DNA from: Prochloraceae cyanobacterium
GTDB lineage: Bacteria > Cyanobacteriota > Cyanobacteriia > Cyanobacteriales > JASJDA01
DNA: 48,995 nt
Assembly (NCBI GenBank): GCA_030065755.1
Contig: JASJDA010000063.1
Location: 1 to 48,995, forward strand
Direction: 5' to 3'
This document shows, one piece after another, positions 35,970-44,081 of this stretch. The notes under the pieces were generated by a model. It had not been told where the DNA came from, did no database searches, and was given only the letters and a program-made list of their open reading frames with translations. How positions within the stretch are numbered: position 1 is the first letter of the stretch; the number at the start of each line of letters is the position of its first letter. The position numbers and the translations under genes were made by a program.

Positions 35970-36423
35970 CGATTGTCTCCAAAATTACTACCTTGAAGAG
36001 ACAGACATCTCGGAAACAACCCTGCCAGTGCGTTTTGGAAAAAAAACATCAACATTTGAAACAAACGATGCTACCGAATCTAATCTCTTTAAAGATTAGG
36101 CTAACACAGTATTGGAGTTAGAAGTCACGGACAGAGAACTGTTACAAAAAGTAATATTTTGTTAATAATAAATATTTAAATTTATATTTAGATATCTAAC
36201 TGTATAACAATATTCAAAAAATATCTATCTACCGATCGCAGACACAATTATTTATTGGAGGGTATTCTAAAGACCGACACGTCAAAACAAAGATCGAGAC
36301 CGAGAGTGAAAATAGTATTATCTGCGGTAGAAAATAGTTTAGTTAAGCTTGGAGAAAACGACTTTTTCCCTCAGTTGGTTTCGATATGCTGGCTAGCTTT
36401 AGCTTAATTAGAGAAGGTAGACC
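35970..36423. promoter_or_regulatory. Shared upstream region of rbp and mgtE
   Basis: A 454-nt divergent intergenic region. It contains the inverted repeat CTAATCT-ctttaa-AGATTAG at 36079-36098, then AT-rich sequence (36150-36230). No M-box or other magnesium riboswitch is recognised. It must hold both promoters and probably a long rbp leader. Confidence 0.35.
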
Positions 36424-37815
36424 TTGAGAGAGAATAACAATTCAATCCAAAGCAGTTCCACAACCGAACTACGACAGTTAGTGCGCAGCCAACTGCAAAC
36501 CTTGCTGCAGCAAAACAATATAGAAGGAGCAAAAGCCTTACTCTCACCAGTACAATCAGTAGATATAGCCGAGGCGATCGAAGGTTTACCAGAGTCAATG
36601 CAGGTTATTGCCTTTCGCTTGCTACCTAAATCAGAAGCAATTGAAGTTTACGAATATTTAGATTCTGCAGTACAACAGTCCCTAATTCAAGAATTCAAAC
36701 GTCAGGAAGTCATTGACATTGTCGATAAAATGTCTCCAGACGATCGAGCTAAATTATTTGACGAATTACCAGCAAAGATCGTCAGTCGTTTACTACAACA
36801 ATTAAGTCTTAAAGAAAGACAAGCAACTGCTCTGCTGTTGGGTTATGAAGAAGATACAGCAGGGCGTATAATGACCCCTGAGTATATTTCTCTCAAAGAG
36901 AATTTAACAGTATCTCAAGCTTTAGAGAGAATTCGCAGCTTAGCACACGTTTCGGAGGTCATTTATTATCTCTACGTTACCGACCCGAAAAGACGTTTAA
37001 CTGGAATTGTTTCACTGCGAGATTTAGTCGTTTCTTCCCCAGAAACAATTCTCACCGAAATTATGACCACAGAAGTGGTCAGCGTCCATACAGATACCGA
37101 TCGAGAAGAAGTCGCCAAATTAATTCAACGCTATGACTTACTAGCATTACCGGTGGTCGATCGAGAGCAGCGTTTAGTCGGTATAATCACTGTAGATGAC
37201 ATAATTGATATCTTAGAACAAGAAGCAACCGAGGATATCTACGCCTTGGGAGCAGTGCAGTCAGATGGCGATAATTATTTTCAGAGTTCCTTAGTTACAG
37301 TTGCTCGCAAACGTGTTGTCTGGTTGTTTATATTATTAATAACTAATACTTTTACTGGCTGGATTATTAATTCTCAACAAGACCTACTCCAACAAGTTGT
37401 AGCTCTGACAGCATTTATTCCCCTATTGACGGGAACAGGAGGTAACGTAGGTTCTCAGACTTCTACAGTAGTAATTCGCGGCTTAAATACGGAAGAAATC
37501 AAAGATTTAGGACCAGGACAAGTCATATTTCGCGAAGCACTAGCAGGAGCATTATTAGGGAGCATTCTCGGTTTAGTAGCAACTGTGTGGGCTGTGTTTT
37601 TACTCAAAGGAAATTTATCTGTTGCAATGTCAGTAGGAATCAGTTTAGTCGCAATCTCTACTTTAGCTGCTACTGCTGGAAGTAGTCTGCCTTTCTTTTT
37701 CCGCTTGTTAGGTCTAGACCCTGCTTTGATGTCATCTCCTTTTATTTCTACCACAGTTGACGTTTTGGGTGTATTTATTTATTTCAGCGTCGCCAAAATG
37801 TTTCTAAACTTGTAA
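36424..37815 (+). CDS. mgtE: Magnesium transporter MgtE
   Basis: A 463-aa Mg2+ channel. The N domain (about residues 15-130) includes DKMSPDDRAKLFDELP, two CBS domains follow (about 135-260, IMTPEYISL and IMTTEVVSV), and the C-terminal region has five TM helices with the pore motif PLLTGTGGNVGSQT (about 337-350). Start is TTG at 36424 with GAAGG upstream; no ATG exists close by that keeps the N domain. Magnesium binding to the N-CBS region gates the channel in relatives. Confidence 0.95.
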   Translation: MRENNNSIQSSSTTELRQLVRSQLQTLLQQNNIEGAKALLSPVQSVDIAEAIEGLPESMQVIAFRLLPKSEAIEVYEYLDSAVQQSLIQEFKRQEVIDIVDKMSPDDRAKLFDELPAKIVSRLLQQLSLKERQATALLLGYEEDTAGRIMTPEYISLKENLTVSQALERIRSLAHVSEVIYYLYVTDPKRRLTGIVSLRDLVVSSPETILTEIMTTEVVSVHTDTDREEVAKLIQRYDLLALPVVDREQRLVGIITVDDIIDILEQEATEDIYALGAVQSDGDNYFQSSLVTVARKRVVWLFILLITNTFTGWIINSQQDLLQQVVALTAFIPLLTGTGGNVGSQTSTVVIRGLNTEEIKDLGPGQVIFREALAGALLGSILGLVATVWAVFLLKGNLSVAMSVGISLVAISTLAATAGSSLPFFFRLLGLDPALMSSPFISTTVDVLGVFIYFSVAKMFLNL

Positions 37816-37926
37816 ATTGATAACCCAACAAAAGTTTCACAAGAAGTTTTTACCACTGCTTTAACGTTTGGAGTGATAAAATCAACTTGTCAAACGAAAG
37901 ATAATGAGTGAATATCGATCGCAACT

Positions 37927-39942
37927 TTATAGTTCGTCTGCTGTGATATTAACACTAACAAATCCTGCCTTGTCAATTAGTTTTTGAGCCTCAGGTGTCA
38001 GCAACAATTGTGCATACGCAAAACCAGCTTTCTCATCTTCTCGACCGTCTTTTTTTACTATTACAAATAATCTTTGAGTCAGAGGATATTCTCCGCTGCG
38101 AAAAGCTGATTTATTGAGTTGATTGTGCTTTTTAGCACATTGAGAAGCAGGTATCAAAGGTTCTTGATAGGGAGAAACAAAACGATCTGCATAGCGACCA
38201 ACTGGCAGAGCGCGGACGGTACATTGATGTACTATATTGATAGCCCTACCGAAATATATTCCTCCTGGATCTTTTGCTACTTTTCTGATACCTGTGGTGG
38301 TATTTGGAACTTTCACCACATTATCTCCAAAATTCTCACCTTTTAAAATGTTTTTTATAAAAAAATTAATATCGTCCTCTCCTCCTGGATTGCGAGAATA
38401 AGCAACTAGAGGTAAATCTGGTCCTCCAATTTGTTTCCAGTTAGAGATTTTGCCAGTGTAAATATCTTTTAGCTCATCTAAAGTTATACCAGCAATAGGT
38501 AAGGAATGATTAGCGGCGATCGCAATTCCGTCAATAGCTACTAGTTTTTCTTCAAGGGTATAACCGAGTCTATTAGCTTTCTCATATTCTTCTTCTTTGA
38601 GAGGACGAGAGGATTGAGAAAATGAGAGGCGATTTTCTAACAACATTTTGATGCCAGTATCAGAATTTCGATCGCGACTAATTGGCTCAGTGTAGCGCAA
38701 TTCAAAGTTGGGCGAGAATAAGTTAATTGCTGGGTCTATTGTTGTGCGGATGGATGTCCAAGTGCTGCTACTACTATAGTTAAACACTCCTGAAGGAAAA
38801 TCTTCCTTATTAAAACTAAGAATTCTATTGTTTTCCTGGATATTGTTGGCAGGGATTTTTGACTGATATAGAGCGTTGTATGTATTGAAACCTAAAATTT
38901 TTAGACCAATTACAGTCGCGATCGCTGCTAAAACTTTGAACGATACTTTTATCTTGCTCGAACTGCTCTTATCGATCGATTCGAGGAAAACATTAGACTG
39001 AGAAGTATTTTTCTTAATAGAGGATTTTAGTTTAACTGAAGAGGTCGTTCCTAAAACCAGAGGTTCTAAGTCTTCTATCACTTGTTCAGCTGTTTGATAA
39101 CGCCGATCTATATCTTTTTGAATTAGCTTGTCTACGATGGCAGTTAATTCACGACTCAGTGGTTTTTTAAGGTAATCTTGCCAATTTTTGACCCAATGAT
39201 AACCTCCATATACCCATAACTTAAAGGGATTAATTCCGGTCATTAGGTGAAAACAAGTAGCTCCCAAACTGTATAAATCGCTGGCAGTAGTTGCTTTTCC
39301 GTGTAATAATTGTTCGGGAGATGCGTAACCTTGAGAACCTAAACTAGTTCCTGTCTGAATTAATGATGAGGTTATCGTTTTTGATATTCCAAAATCAATT
39401 AGTACGTATTTATTCTCCTCCGCACAATACATAATATTGCTTAGTTTGATGTCCCGATGAATTATATTGTTAGAGTGGATAAATTTCAAAATTTGCAATA
39501 TATCTATTAAGAGTTCTTTAATTTGAGTTTCCCTAAATAAGCCTTCTTGCTTCAATTTTTCATGTAGGTTTTCACCTTTAATAAACTGCTGTACTAAATA
39601 AAGATAACTATTTTCTTCAAAATAAGCTAAAAGCATGGGAATTTGAGGATGTTCGCCCAATAATTGCAATTGCTTGGCTTCTTGCTTGAATAAAGCCTTT
39701 GCTTTGTCATTTTCCTCATTGTTCTGCTCGTTAAATACTAACTGCTTGACTACGCACAGCTCGTCAAGTTTATCTTTGTCTTGTGCTAAGTAAGTTTTCC
39801 CAAAACCACCTCTGCCAATTGTGTCAAGAACTTTGTAATGGTTTCTCAGGCGATCTTGTAAGATTCTCCCGCATTGCTGGCAATGGAGCTGATTGTCAGA
39901 GTTAACTGGTTGTTGACAGTTGGGGTTTAAACAATAAATCAT
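37927..39942 (-). CDS. Transmembrane Ser/Thr kinase fused to a PstS-like phosphate-binding domain
   Basis: A 671-aa fusion. Residues 1-25 form a four-Cys zinc-ribbon (Cys4, Cys9, Cys21, Cys24). A Hanks-type kinase follows (36-295): G-loop GRGGFGKTY, Lys66, HRDIKLSN (162-169), DFG (183-185). A single TM helix lies at about 333-352. The C-terminal 290 aa resemble PstS-like substrate-binding proteins (TGKISNWKQIGGPDLPLVAYSR, then GGEDDINFFIKNIL). With the kinase inside, the binding domain would face the periplasm or lumen and could act as a ligand sensor. The downstream target is unknown. Key catalytic residues are all present. Confidence 0.9.
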   Translation of the reverse strand: MIYCLNPNCQQPVNSDNQLHCQQCGRILQDRLRNHYKVLDTIGRGGFGKTYLAQDKDKLDELCVVKQLVFNEQNNEENDKAKALFKQEAKQLQLLGEHPQIPMLLAYFEENSYLYLVQQFIKGENLHEKLKQEGLFRETQIKELLIDILQILKFIHSNNIIHRDIKLSNIMYCAEENKYVLIDFGISKTITSSLIQTGTSLGSQGYASPEQLLHGKATTASDLYSLGATCFHLMTGINPFKLWVYGGYHWVKNWQDYLKKPLSRELTAIVDKLIQKDIDRRYQTAEQVIEDLEPLVLGTTSSVKLKSSIKKNTSQSNVFLESIDKSSSSKIKVSFKVLAAIATVIGLKILGFNTYNALYQSKIPANNIQENNRILSFNKEDFPSGVFNYSSSSTWTSIRTTIDPAINLFSPNFELRYTEPISRDRNSDTGIKMLLENRLSFSQSSRPLKEEEYEKANRLGYTLEEKLVAIDGIAIAANHSLPIAGITLDELKDIYTGKISNWKQIGGPDLPLVAYSRNPGGEDDINFFIKNILKGENFGDNVVKVPNTTTGIRKVAKDPGGIYFGRAINIVHQCTVRALPVGRYADRFVSPYQEPLIPASQCAKKHNQLNKSAFRSGEYPLTQRLFVIVKKDGREDEKAGFAYAQLLLTPEAQKLIDKAGFVSVNITADEL

Positions 39943-40344
39943 GATTTTAAAAAAAGTATTAAATGAGTAAGGGTTGAACTGAAAATATTTACTATCTGTT
40001 TTTTTTATCTAAAACTGAAATTTTAAACTGCTATATATTACTTGGTATTAGCTCGCTGTTTTTATGCACCTCTTGACAAGAGAATTTTTGATTTCAAAAA
40101 ATAAAGGCTACTTGAGAGATCTTAACTAATATAGGCTGATGATTGCAGTCGCGATCGAAATTAAGGCTTGAGTTAGGCTCTTTTGGAGGAAGTGGGGGAG
40201 AGAGGAGATGAGGAGATGAGGAGCAGAGAGAGGAACAAACAGCTAACAGCCAATAGTCACGACCCTTTACACTTTCCCCTTTAACACGCCCCCACAAGCG
40301 CGTGTTAAGAATGTTTACTCGTGACTGTAACTACTTTGGAATTG
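39943..40344. other. Intergenic region with degenerate composite repeat and a hairpin
   Basis: Contents: the upstream region of the kinase gene, a degenerate composite repeat E (40193-40253: GGGGGAGAG then AACAGCTAACAGCC), and a 9-bp perfect hairpin TTAACACGC/GCGTGTTAA (40281-40308). No gene is supported. Confidence 0.5.
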
Positions 40345-40525
40345 TCATATTTTATCCTGGACTCTTCTATTTACTACTCCAGTAACTGCACAGATAATTC
40401 CAGATAAAACTTTGGGTGCAGAAAGTTCGAGGGTTAGCTTAAAGCTTCGATGTCCCCACGCTGTACCTGTTAAGGTCAGCGTGGGATGAATGCGCGATCA
40501 AAACAGTGCGTGCCCAAAATTAATA

Positions 40526-40705
40526 TCAACTATCAGTTGATGAGATTTTGGGCACAGCGCTGTTTTTATCAATTTCTACAATCGGTAGCGAGTCAATAAA
40601 ATCTTCAATAATACTGGTAATTGTCTTATCCTTATGAGCTGCGTACATTCGTAACTTATCCGAACGTCTCTTGCTTAATCTAACTCTTATATAATGCGAT
40701 TTCAT
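40526..40705 (-). CDS. Ribbon-helix-helix-like accessory protein of the tnpB element
   Basis: A 59-aa basic protein starting MKSHYIRVRLSKRRSDKLR and continuing KDKTITSIIEDFIDSLP. The pattern (short strand IRVRLS, helix, then TITSIIEDFID helix) fits a CopG/Arc-type ribbon-helix-helix DNA-binding protein. I recall similar short proteins placed divergently upstream of cyanobacterial tnpB genes. The gap to tnpB is 60 nt and contains a perfect palindrome (40729-40749) that could be its operator. Its stop codon lies in the large left-end hairpin. Confidence 0.7.
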   Translation of the reverse strand: MKSHYIRVRLSKRRSDKLRMYAAHKDKTITSIIEDFIDSLPIVEIDKNSAVPKISSTDS

Positions 40706-40728
40706 TTACTTGACTATTCTTATTTAAC

Positions 40729-40749
40729 TGTGATAATATTATTATCACA
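40729..40749. promoter_or_regulatory. Palindromic operator candidate between the RHH gene and tnpB
   Basis: A perfect inverted repeat TGTGATAAT-att-ATTATCACA, 23 nt from the RHH start and 16 nt from the tnpB ATG. Divergent position and symmetry fit autoregulation by the dimeric RHH protein. Binding is inferred, not shown. Confidence 0.5.
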
Positions 40750-40765
40750 TAAAAATCAATTGTTA

Positions 40766-42211
40766 ATGCTGCTTAACTATCAATATCGAGCCTATCCAGA
40801 AACGGCACAAAAATTAAAATTAAATAATTGGCTAAGGATATGTCGCTATTGGTATAACTATCAAATTGGCGATCGGTTTGATTGGTGGCAATTCAATCGT
40901 AGTAGTATTAATGCTTGTCCATTAACTTGTTCGATAAGAGGTTTAAAAAACAGACCAGATTATTATTCTCAAAAGAAACAATTACCAATTTTAAAGAAAA
41001 ATTTGCTCAAAGTAAGTCATTCTGGAGAGTTGCTTGATTTTGCTGATGTACCTTCTCAAACTTTACAAGACGTATCAAAGCGAGCCGCTCTAGCTTTTCA
41101 ACGTTTTATTCGAGGTGATAAAAACGGAAAAAGAAGCGGTAAACCTCGGTTTAAAAATACAGCTCGCTATCGTACTATGAAGTTTGAAAGTAATGCTATA
41201 GCCATCAAACAAGTAACAAAGAAGTGGTTATTCTTGTCTGTTTCTAAACTCGATCGTTTGTTGAGAGTGCGTTTACATCGTCCATTACCTAATGGGTTCA
41301 AACTTAAAAATGCAATGATTAGTAAAAAAGCTGATGGATGGTATGTAACCCTTTGCCTTGAAGATAAAACAGTACCACATTTTATTCCAGATGAAATAGA
41401 ACCAACTTGGGATAATTCTATTGGTATGGATGCTGTTTTACATGAAAATGATTATTTAGCTACGTCAGATGGTATTAAGTTACCATCGTTAAAATCTTTC
41501 AGATTTTCTGAAAACAAATTAGCTAAAGTAGCTAATCGTAAGTCATCTAAAAAGAAAGGGAGTAAAGCACGTCGCAAATTAGCTCATAGTGAGGCTAAGA
41601 TTCATCAGCGTATTGCTCGTTCTCGTCGCGACCATGCATTTAAAACAGCTCATGCACTCGTAAACACAGGTAAAAAAGTATTTATACGGGAAGATTTAAA
41701 CTTAAAAAGTTTATCAAAACGAAATAAAGCTAAGCAAGACGAAAAAGGGAATTACTTACCTAACGGACAATCAACACGATCGGGTTTAAACAAGTCTTGG
41801 TTAGATGCTGCATTTGGGCAGTTTTTTGAAGTTCTAGAATACATAGCCGAAAAAGCGCACCGCCCGCGCCGAGGTTTCCTCGGCGTAAGGACGGAGCAAG
41901 AAGCTGGAGCTAGAATTATGGCTGTTAAACCTGCATATACATCCCAGTTACTCTCATATCGAGATGATTTTGTCTTTACTGATTGCGATATTCGAGAGTA
42001 TTGGGACGATCGAGAATGGCTTTATATTGACCGTGATATCAACGCGGCAATAAATATAAAGCGCGTGGGGCTGGGACTGTTCCCCACGATAAAACGCCGT
42101 AAAGGGAATCGAGTAGTAAAAGCTTCTACTACTAATAGTACCTCTAAGGAAGTTCTTGATATCCTTCGAGGATGTCAGAAGCCTACACTGTATGCGCAAG
42201 CATCAGTGTAG
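40766..42211 (+). CDS. tnpB: TnpB, RuvC-like RNA-guided endonuclease of an IS605-family element
   Basis: A 481-aa protein starting MLLNYQYRAYPETAQ, the canonical TnpB N-terminus; an in-frame ATG at 40694 would add 24 atypical residues. RuvC acidic residues are present: Asp222 (IGMD), Glu309 (IREDLN), Asp424 (DRDINAAIN). The usual four-Cys zinc finger before DRD is missing; the segment TSQLLSYRDDFVFTDCDIREYW has one Cys, as I recall for a cyanobacterial subgroup. Sixteen residues (365-380, HRPRRGFLGVRTEQEA) are an in-frame palindromic insertion splitting the expected KAGARIMAVKP. No stop or frameshift, but activity could be impaired. Confidence 0.9.
   Translation: MLLNYQYRAYPETAQKLKLNNWLRICRYWYNYQIGDRFDWWQFNRSSINACPLTCSIRGLKNRPDYYSQKKQLPILKKNLLKVSHSGELLDFADVPSQTLQDVSKRAALAFQRFIRGDKNGKRSGKPRFKNTARYRTMKFESNAIAIKQVTKKWLFLSVSKLDRLLRVRLHRPLPNGFKLKNAMISKKADGWYVTLCLEDKTVPHFIPDEIEPTWDNSIGMDAVLHENDYLATSDGIKLPSLKSFRFSENKLAKVANRKSSKKKGSKARRKLAHSEAKIHQRIARSRRDHAFKTAHALVNTGKKVFIREDLNLKSLSKRNKAKQDEKGNYLPNGQSTRSGLNKSWLDAAFGQFFEVLEYIAEKAHRPRRGFLGVRTEQEAGARIMAVKPAYTSQLLSYRDDFVFTDCDIREYWDDREWLYIDRDINAAINIKRVGLGLFPTIKRRKGNRVVKASTTNSTSKEVLDILRGCQKPTLYAQASV
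41858..41905 (+). repeat. In-frame 48-nt palindromic insertion in tnpB
   Basis: The insertion contains hairpin GCCGAGG-ttt-CCTCGGC, flanked by CGCCCGC before and GTAAGGACGG after. Removing it restores ...EKAGARIMAVKP, the usual TnpB sequence. GC content is far above its surroundings. A related repeat lies at 47584-47627. Confidence 0.8.
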
Positions 42212-42220
42212 GTAGTTCAC
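42100..42220 (+). ncRNA. Candidate omega RNA (right-end RNA) scaffold
   Basis: TnpB relatives use an RNA made from the 3' end of tnpB and the transposon right end. The 3' coding region here, the hairpin CCTACACTG/CAGTGTAGG (42182-42212) and the GTAGTTCAC tail fit that scaffold. The guide would then be the flanking sequence starting near 42221 (GTAATTCTCAAACATC). The 5' limit is arbitrary. Confidence 0.45.
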
Positions 42221-42400
42221 GTAATTCTCAAACATCTTCGGAAGCAGACCTAGAATTGAAGAGTTAGGTACGACGGATTGAAAGGGAAATAGAATTAAAA
42301 ACTGCAACAATTTTTCAAGATATTGTTCAGCTCAAATAATAATGATGCTCCTTACGATTTAATAAACAAAGTCTTATCGGAAAGGAAAAGTTTTTTAATA

Positions 42401-43288
42401 ATGAACAAAAACTTAGCTTTTTTAGGACTCGGTCTCATGGGTGGGCCAATGGCAGCTAATTTAGCTCAAAGCGGTCATCGAGTCAAAGCTTGGAATCGCA
42501 CTCCAGGTCGTCCTGGTATAGAAATTGCTAAAAATGGTGGTGCCGCTATAGTAACATCCATTCAGGAAGCCGTAGAAACAGCAGATATAATTTTTACCTG
42601 CGTCTCTGATGTCCCTGATGTCGAAGAAGTTATTCTAGGAGATCGAGGAGTAGCGAAGTTTGCGCGATCGAGTGCAATAGTCGTCGATATGAGTACCATT
42701 GGTAGGGAAGGAGCTTGTAAAATAGCTGCCAAGTTACAAGAATATAATCTTCGCTTTCTCGATGCACCAGTATCGGGGGGAGATATTGGCGCGCAAAATG
42801 GGACTCTCACAATTATGGTTGGAGGCGATCGCGCTGATTTTATCGAGTGCCAACCTTTCTTTGAAATAATGGGTAAAAATATTCACCTCTGCGGGCCAGT
42901 AGGTAGCGGTCAGGCGGTAAAATTATGCAATCAGGTACTTTGTGCAGTCCACGCGATCGCTCTGTGCGAAGCTATGCAAATGGCCGACATACAGGGTATA
43001 GATCCTAATCTAATTGTAGAAGTCTGCAGCACTGGTGCGGCTGGCTCTTGGGCTTTATCTAACCTAGGACCAAAAATTATCAACTCCGATCTAGATCCTG
43101 CATTTCCGATCGAACATATTCTTAAAGATCTCAGACTCGTAGCCGAAACTATTTCTACTTCCGATAAAAATCTACCTGGAGTAGAATTAGCCGATCGTCT
43201 GTTTAAAATTGTTAAAGAACTCGATGGCGGTAAAGGAGCTAAACAAGGTATTCAGGCGATGATTCGCGCCTATCGGGAAGCAGAGTAG
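42401..43288 (+). CDS. Beta-hydroxyacid dehydrogenase (3-hydroxyisobutyrate dehydrogenase-like)
   Basis: A 295-aa NAD(P)-dependent oxidoreductase. The Rossmann motif is FLGLGLMGGPMA (about residues 7-18), the substrate-binding motif is DAPVSGGDIGAQNGTL, and the catalytic Lys lies in GSGQAVKLCNQ. The family includes 3-hydroxyisobutyrate, tartronate-semialdehyde and glyoxylate/succinic-semialdehyde reductases; the substrate is not resolved. I chose the ATG at 42401 because MNKNLAFLGLG is the normal N-terminus; a TTG at 42323 would add 26 unrelated residues. The gap to cobO is entirely composite repeat. Confidence 0.9.
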   Translation: MNKNLAFLGLGLMGGPMAANLAQSGHRVKAWNRTPGRPGIEIAKNGGAAIVTSIQEAVETADIIFTCVSDVPDVEEVILGDRGVAKFARSSAIVVDMSTIGREGACKIAAKLQEYNLRFLDAPVSGGDIGAQNGTLTIMVGGDRADFIECQPFFEIMGKNIHLCGPVGSGQAVKLCNQVLCAVHAIALCEAMQMADIQGIDPNLIVEVCSTGAAGSWALSNLGPKIINSDLDPAFPIEHILKDLRLVAETISTSDKNLPGVELADRLFKIVKELDGGKGAKQGIQAMIRAYREAE

Positions 43289-43430
43289 AAGAAGAGGAGA
43301 GGGGGAGAGGGGGAGAGGGGGAGAGGGGGAGATGGGGGAGTAGAGCAGAATAACAAACAGCAAATAGCAAACAGCAAACTGCAAACTGCAAACTGCAAAC
43401 TGCAAACTGCAAATAACAAACCACCAACCA
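43289..43430 (+). repeat. Composite repeat F filling an intergenic gap
   Basis: The whole 142-nt interval between the dehydrogenase stop and the cobO ATG is repeat: G-rich octamers (43294-43334) then heptamers, including six GCAAACT units (about 43370-43411), ending ACCACCAACCA directly before the ATG. Five GGGGG runs on the sense strand give G-quadruplex potential. Confidence 0.9.
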
Positions 43431-44045
43431 ATGGAATTAAATAACCTTTCTGCAGAACAATATAAGCGCAAAATGCAGCGCCGCAAAGAGATTCAAGAAC
43501 AACGTTTGGCTGAATCTTCTCAAGAAAAAGGCTTAATAATTGTTCACACTGGCAATGGTAAAGGAAAAACCACAGCCGCTTTAGGTATGGTAATTCGTTC
43601 TCTGGGTCACGGCTATCGGGTGGGTATCGTACAATTCATTAAAGGAGCTTGGGAACCTGCAGAAAAGGCTGTCTTGAGCCGTTGGGAAGACTTGCTTGAT
43701 TTTTACGCAATGGGAGAAGGTTTTACTTGGGAAACTCAAGATCGCGATCGAGATATAGAAAAAGCCCGACAAGCCTGGAAAAAAAGTCTAGAGTTAATCG
43801 GCAATCGAGATTACAAGCTCGTTTTATTGGATGAAATTAATGTTGCTCTCAAGCTAGGTTATCTCAAAATAGAAGATGTCCTAGCAGGATTAGAACAAAA
43901 ACCAGAAGATTCTCACGTTATCCTAACAGGTCGAGGGGCACCTCCAGAATTAATTGACAAGGCAGATTTAGTCACGGAAATGACTTTAATCAAACATCCT
44001 TTCAAAGAGCAAGGTGTTAAAGCTCAACCAGGAATTGAATTTTAA
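43431..44045 (+). CDS. cobO: Cob(I)yrinic acid a,c-diamide adenosyltransferase
   Basis: A 204-aa ATP:corrinoid adenosyltransferase (CobO/BtuR) that attaches the adenosyl group in cobalamin synthesis. The P-loop is GNGKGKTT (residues 41-48), followed by FIKGAWEPAEK and the LLDEINVAL box, and TGRGAP near 165-170. Length matches. Translation must start without a normal Shine-Dalgarno sequence because a repeat array runs up to the ATG. Confidence 0.95.
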   Translation: MELNNLSAEQYKRKMQRRKEIQEQRLAESSQEKGLIIVHTGNGKGKTTAALGMVIRSLGHGYRVGIVQFIKGAWEPAEKAVLSRWEDLLDFYAMGEGFTWETQDRDRDIEKARQAWKKSLELIGNRDYKLVLLDEINVALKLGYLKIEDVLAGLEQKPEDSHVILTGRGAPPELIDKADLVTEMTLIKHPFKEQGVKAQPGIEF

Positions 44046-44081
44046 TTTACTTTTACTCGCGATCTTTTTCCTTGTCTCCTC

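Larger units (their letters stand above)
40455..42220 (+). mobile_element. IS605/IS1341-type element with tnpB and an accessory RHH gene
   Basis: An insertion element lacking a tnpA transposase gene. Candidate left structures are hairpin CCCACGCTG/CAGCGTGGG (40455-40485) and a large imperfect hairpin (about 40499-40567). The right end has hairpin CCTACACTG/CAGTGTAGG (42182-42190, 42204-42212) overlapping the tnpB stop, followed by GTAGTTCAC (42212-42220), which looks like a right-end cleavage tetranucleotide TCAC. The exact left tip is not resolved. The two small hairpins share an architecture (stem, TA..., TCAG stem), so the left one could be a relic of another right end. Confidence 0.65.

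Noticed and set aside
36100-36423. Magnesium riboswitch upstream of mgtE.
   Set aside because: No M-box conserved elements could be recognised in the leader.
40345-40497. 50-codon minus-strand open frame ending RSFKLTLELSAPKVLSG...VQDKI.
   Set aside because: It reads like a protein end but has no start codon, crosses the candidate left-end hairpin and continues in no frame on the other side of the IS. Possibly a truncated gene fragment; support is too weak to annotate.
42323-42400. N-terminal extension of the beta-hydroxyacid dehydrogenase from a TTG.
   Set aside because: The added 26 residues are unlike the family, whose Rossmann fold begins right after the ATG at 42401.
43187-43486. Minus-strand frames with repeated CSLQFAV units.
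   Set aside because: They translate the composite repeat F and are artefacts of the heptamers.
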